From: Chitinophagaceae bacterium
GTDB lineage: Bacteria; Bacteroidota; Bacteroidia; Chitinophagales; Chitinophagaceae
Length of the DNA: 64,000 bases
Reading direction: 5' to 3'
Assembly (NCBI GenBank): GCA_023957125.1
Contig: JAMLHL010000003.1
Span: forward strand, 62,001 to 126,000
The notes beneath the pieces were generated by a model that saw only the letters and a list, made by a program, of their open reading frames with translations, did no database searches and was not told the origin of the DNA. This document shows, piece by piece, positions 62,007-64,000 of this stretch (positions are counted from its first letter, which is position 1; the number at the start of each line of letters is the position of its first letter). The translations under genes were made by a program, and so were the position numbers.

Positions 62007-63140
62007 ATGAACAGGAACAGGCTTACCATATACACACATGTCGGTGGTTGGCTGCTCTTCGCGTTTCTCATCACCTCTTTCCTCAACAATGTCAGGGGCG
62101 ACGGAAGCTGGATGCAGATCATATTATCGGTACCCTTTTTGATATTCATTCTTTTTTATATGGGAGTGTTTTATCTCAACCTGTACGTGTTGATGCCTTA
62201 TCTTGTTTTAAAGAAGCATTATTTAGTCTATACCCTTATAGCCATTGCCCTGTTCGCCGGTTGTTTTTATGCGCGGCCATTTGAGCAGCTAATACGTCGC
62301 GCCCGTGAAAACGCAATGATGCAAATGCACCCCCATAACGTGGCCGACCGGATGTTTCCCCTGCGACCTGGTTTCCAGGGAAACAACCGGCCAACGCCAC
62401 CCCCCGGTGCGTTTATGAACCGGCCTGCGATGCTCCAAAAGCAATTCCGGATTGATCTCCTCAGCCTGATCTTATTCCTCATGGCGATGGCGGCCGGCGC
62501 TATGCTGGTGCTGGCAAAGCAATGGCGTATTACAGAAAGGAATAAAGCCCTGGTGGAGATCCAGAAAGTAAAAGCAGAACTGGCATTTTTAAAAGTGCAG
62601 GTAAGCCCTCATTTTTTGTTTAACACCCTCAACAACATTTACGCGCTGGCTATTACCAAAAACGAAAATACGGCATCCGGGATATTACGGTTGTCTAATA
62701 TAATGCGATATGTAACGGATGAAGCAAAGGAGGATTTTGTGCCCATAGTAAAAGAGATCGGGTGTATCAATGATTTCATTGAATTACAAAAATTAAGACT
62801 GAGTAAAAATTCTACGCTTGATTACAGTGTGACCGGTAAATATGGAAATGTTAAAATAGCTCCGCTGATCCTGATGGCTTTTATTGAAAATGTTTTCAAA
62901 CATGGTATCAGTAATCATACCTCCACTAAGGCCAGCATCGCCATTCATGTAAACGAAAAGGGTATAAGTCTCAAAACCCGGAATGCCGTCATTAGAAAAA
63001 ATGACAACCGGGACGGTATCGGGCTGATCAATGTGAAACAAAGACTGGAACTGCTTTATCCCGGTTTACACAAATTGCAGATCAGCGAAGACAACGGGAT
63101 ATTTACAGTAATTTTAGAGTTGGGCAACGCTCAGCCTTAA
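62007..63140 (+). CDS. LytS-type sensor histidine kinase
   Basis: The 377-residue protein has four transmembrane helices in the first ~190 residues (e.g. LPYLVLKKHYLVYTLIAIALF), then a His_kinase domain. The phospho-acceptor is H202 in KVQVSPHFLFNTLNNIYALA, and a GHKL ATPase with N-box (LMAFIENVFKHGISNH) and G-box (GIGLINVKQRLELLY) follows. It phosphorylates the LytTR response regulator encoded 9 nt downstream. The signal is unknown, as no extracytoplasmic sensor domain is seen. Confidence 0.95.
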   Translation: MNRNRLTIYTHVGGWLLFAFLITSFLNNVRGDGSWMQIILSVPFLIFILFYMGVFYLNLYVLMPYLVLKKHYLVYTLIAIALFAGCFYARPFEQLIRRARENAMMQMHPHNVADRMFPLRPGFQGNNRPTPPPGAFMNRPAMLQKQFRIDLLSLILFLMAMAAGAMLVLAKQWRITERNKALVEIQKVKAELAFLKVQVSPHFLFNTLNNIYALAITKNENTASGILRLSNIMRYVTDEAKEDFVPIVKEIGCINDFIELQKLRLSKNSTLDYSVTGKYGNVKIAPLILMAFIENVFKHGISNHTSTKASIAIHVNEKGISLKTRNAVIRKNDNRDGIGLINVKQRLELLYPGLHKLQISEDNGIFTVILELGNAQP

Positions 63141-63149
63141 TTTCTACAA

Positions 63150-63845
63150 ATGAAGTTACAAGCCATAGCCATAGACGATGAACCCCTGGCGCTTGAAGTG
63201 ATTAAGCAATATTGCAGGCGGCAAAATGATATCCGTCTCCTCCAAGCTTTCGACAATGCCATAGTGGGGCTTGAGTATATAAATCTGCACCCGCCCGATA
63301 TACTGTTTGTTGATATTGACATGCCCGATATGAATGGTCTTGACCTGGTCAGTCGTATCCAATCGAAACCAATCATTATTTTCACTACTGCTTACAAAGA
63401 ATTTGCGGTGAAGGGGTTTGACCTGGAGGCAGTGGATTACCTGCTAAAACCCTTTAGTTACGAACGGTTTGAAAAAGCCGTTCGTAAGGCAACCCTATAT
63501 TATAAGACCCGGCATGACAACGCAGGTTCAGACCATATTTTCGTGTATTCCGAATACCGCATGGTGAAAATTGACCTGGATAATATCATTTATATTGAAA
63601 GTCTCGATGATTATATAAAAATCCATCTATCCACCGGGAAACCGGTGATGACCCTGATGTCGCTAAAAAAGATATCTGCAGATATTCCTGCGGGCCAATT
63701 TATGCGCATACACCGCAGCTATATCGTCTCCACAAGTTTTATTTCATCCTTATCGGGCCGTAAGATCATTCTGACGAATGGTACAACGCTCCCGGTAAGT
63801 GAACGCTATTCAGCACAACTTCTTCAGTGGGCAAAACGTAGTTAA
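63150..63845 (+). CDS. LytTR-family response regulator
   Basis: The 231-residue protein has an N-terminal receiver (about 1-120) with acidic pocket D9/D10, phospho-acceptor D55 (ILFVDIDMPDMNGLDL) and T/K switch residues (TTAYKEFAVKGF, DYLLKPFSYERF). A C-terminal LytTR DNA-binding domain (about 130-231) follows, including DYIKIHLSTGKPVMTLMSL and MRIHRSYIVSTSFIS. It is the cognate partner of the kinase at 62007. The next gene, with its own promoter, is a plausible target. Confidence 0.96.
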   Translation: MKLQAIAIDDEPLALEVIKQYCRRQNDIRLLQAFDNAIVGLEYINLHPPDILFVDIDMPDMNGLDLVSRIQSKPIIIFTTAYKEFAVKGFDLEAVDYLLKPFSYERFEKAVRKATLYYKTRHDNAGSDHIFVYSEYRMVKIDLDNIIYIESLDDYIKIHLSTGKPVMTLMSLKKISADIPAGQFMRIHRSYIVSTSFISSLSGRKIILTNGTTLPVSERYSAQLLQWAKRS

Positions 63846-63895
63846 CACCTCTTTAAGACCTTTACCGGCACGTATCCGGGATTCACCTATCTCAT

Positions 63896-63926
63896 TTTGA
63901 TCCGGGCTTAGGGTTTCATAACCTTG
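63896..63926 (+). promoter_or_regulatory. Promoter (TTTG-N19-TAACCTTG) of the gene at 63945
   Basis: TTTG (63896-63899) and TAACCTTG (63919-63926) are separated by 19 nt, with one mismatch in the -7 element. The start would be near 63931. Confidence 0.6.
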
Positions 63927-63944
63927 CACCGAAAAAAAAGCAAT

Positions 63945-64000
63945 ATGAAAAGAAAAATATTTATCGGAAAGCAGTGGGTGACGACAGGCTTTATAGCAGT
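63945..64000 (+). CDS. Start of an exported protein gene (truncated by window edge)
   Basis: An ATG at 63945 follows a good promoter and opens MKRKIFIGKQWVTTGFIA, an N-terminus with basic residues and a hydrophobic start that looks like a signal peptide. Only 18 codons are in the window, so the product cannot be identified. Its position right after the LytS/LytTR pair makes it a candidate target of that system. Confidence 0.6.
   Translation, partial: MKRKIFIGKQWVTTGFIA

Overview
This window reads as chromosomal DNA of a Bacteroidota bacterium, most likely family Chitinophagaceae (Niabella/Niastella/Terrimonas-like; the genus is not provable from sequence alone). The evidence is a SusC/SusD pair, a gliding-type GldA ATPase, the uppS-bamA-skp-skp order with a nearby murI, DUF4270 and DUF4907 proteins, LytTR/LytS signalling, a clade II (Sec/lipoprotein-type) nosZ cluster, and many exact or near matches to the Bacteroidota -7 promoter element TAnnTTTG just upstream of genes. 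No rRNA, tRNA, IS transposase, phage gene or CRISPR array was seen.

Layout. 1-5041: SusD-like lipoprotein (truncated by the window start) and SusC-like TonB receptor. 5250-6362: DUF5009/HGSNAT-like membrane protein. 6524-21025: a roughly 14.5 kb nitrogen-oxide/microaerobic respiration island. It holds hemerythrin, DUF488, truncated haemoglobin, two small membrane proteins, an unusual cbb3-type oxidase (CcoO with a fused extra cytochrome c domain, CcoN with a long N-terminal extension), an Rrf2 regulator, a divergent haem-copper-oxidase-like membrane protein and a Crp/Fnr regulator. Divergent from these run a c-type cytochrome, nosZ, a membrane-domain/NosL fusion, nosD, nosF and nosY. A candidate Fnr-type box and a TTTG-N19-TATACTTG promoter lie between the Crp/Fnr gene and the cytochrome gene.

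21083-21340 carries a promoter, a 24-bp branched hairpin and a terminator, and is a candidate structured small RNA. It is followed by a small membrane protein and a GreA/GreB-family factor. 22141-26416 (minus): glycosylasparaginase, a Xre-RES toxin-antitoxin pair, and a TolC + ABC-ATPase efflux module preceded by a candidate sigma-54 promoter with two 21-bp-spaced activator repeats. 26997-31193 (plus): a HAD-phosphatase/GT20 fusion (probable glucosylglycerol synthesis) and a UPF1-like helicase. 31232-35515 (minus): GT2, sugar-phosphate isomerase/epimerase, transglutaminase-like and OmpA-family proteins. 35689-38406: YVTN-propeller/phosphoesterase fusion.

38578-50953 (minus) is mostly housekeeping: a truncated DinB fragment, typA, murI, two Skp/OmpH chaperones, bamA, uppS, nth, a small unknown, an FtsB/DivIC-like protein, eno and gldA. 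51040-53866 (plus): acs and pgl. 54353-64000: outer-membrane beta-barrel receptor, stand-alone LytTR protein, DUF4907 + kelch lipoprotein (minus), DUF4270 lipoprotein + beta-barrel protein, LytS-type kinase + LytTR response regulator, and the start of one more gene.

Several families of short repeats occupy the intergenic space: heptamer tandem repeats (6406, 48357, 48619), a ~135-bp inverted-repeat-bounded element (46782, with a decayed copy at 38450) and bipartite palindromes (43070, 53047, 61897). All functional statements come from reading the sequence and knowledge of the families; no database search was run.
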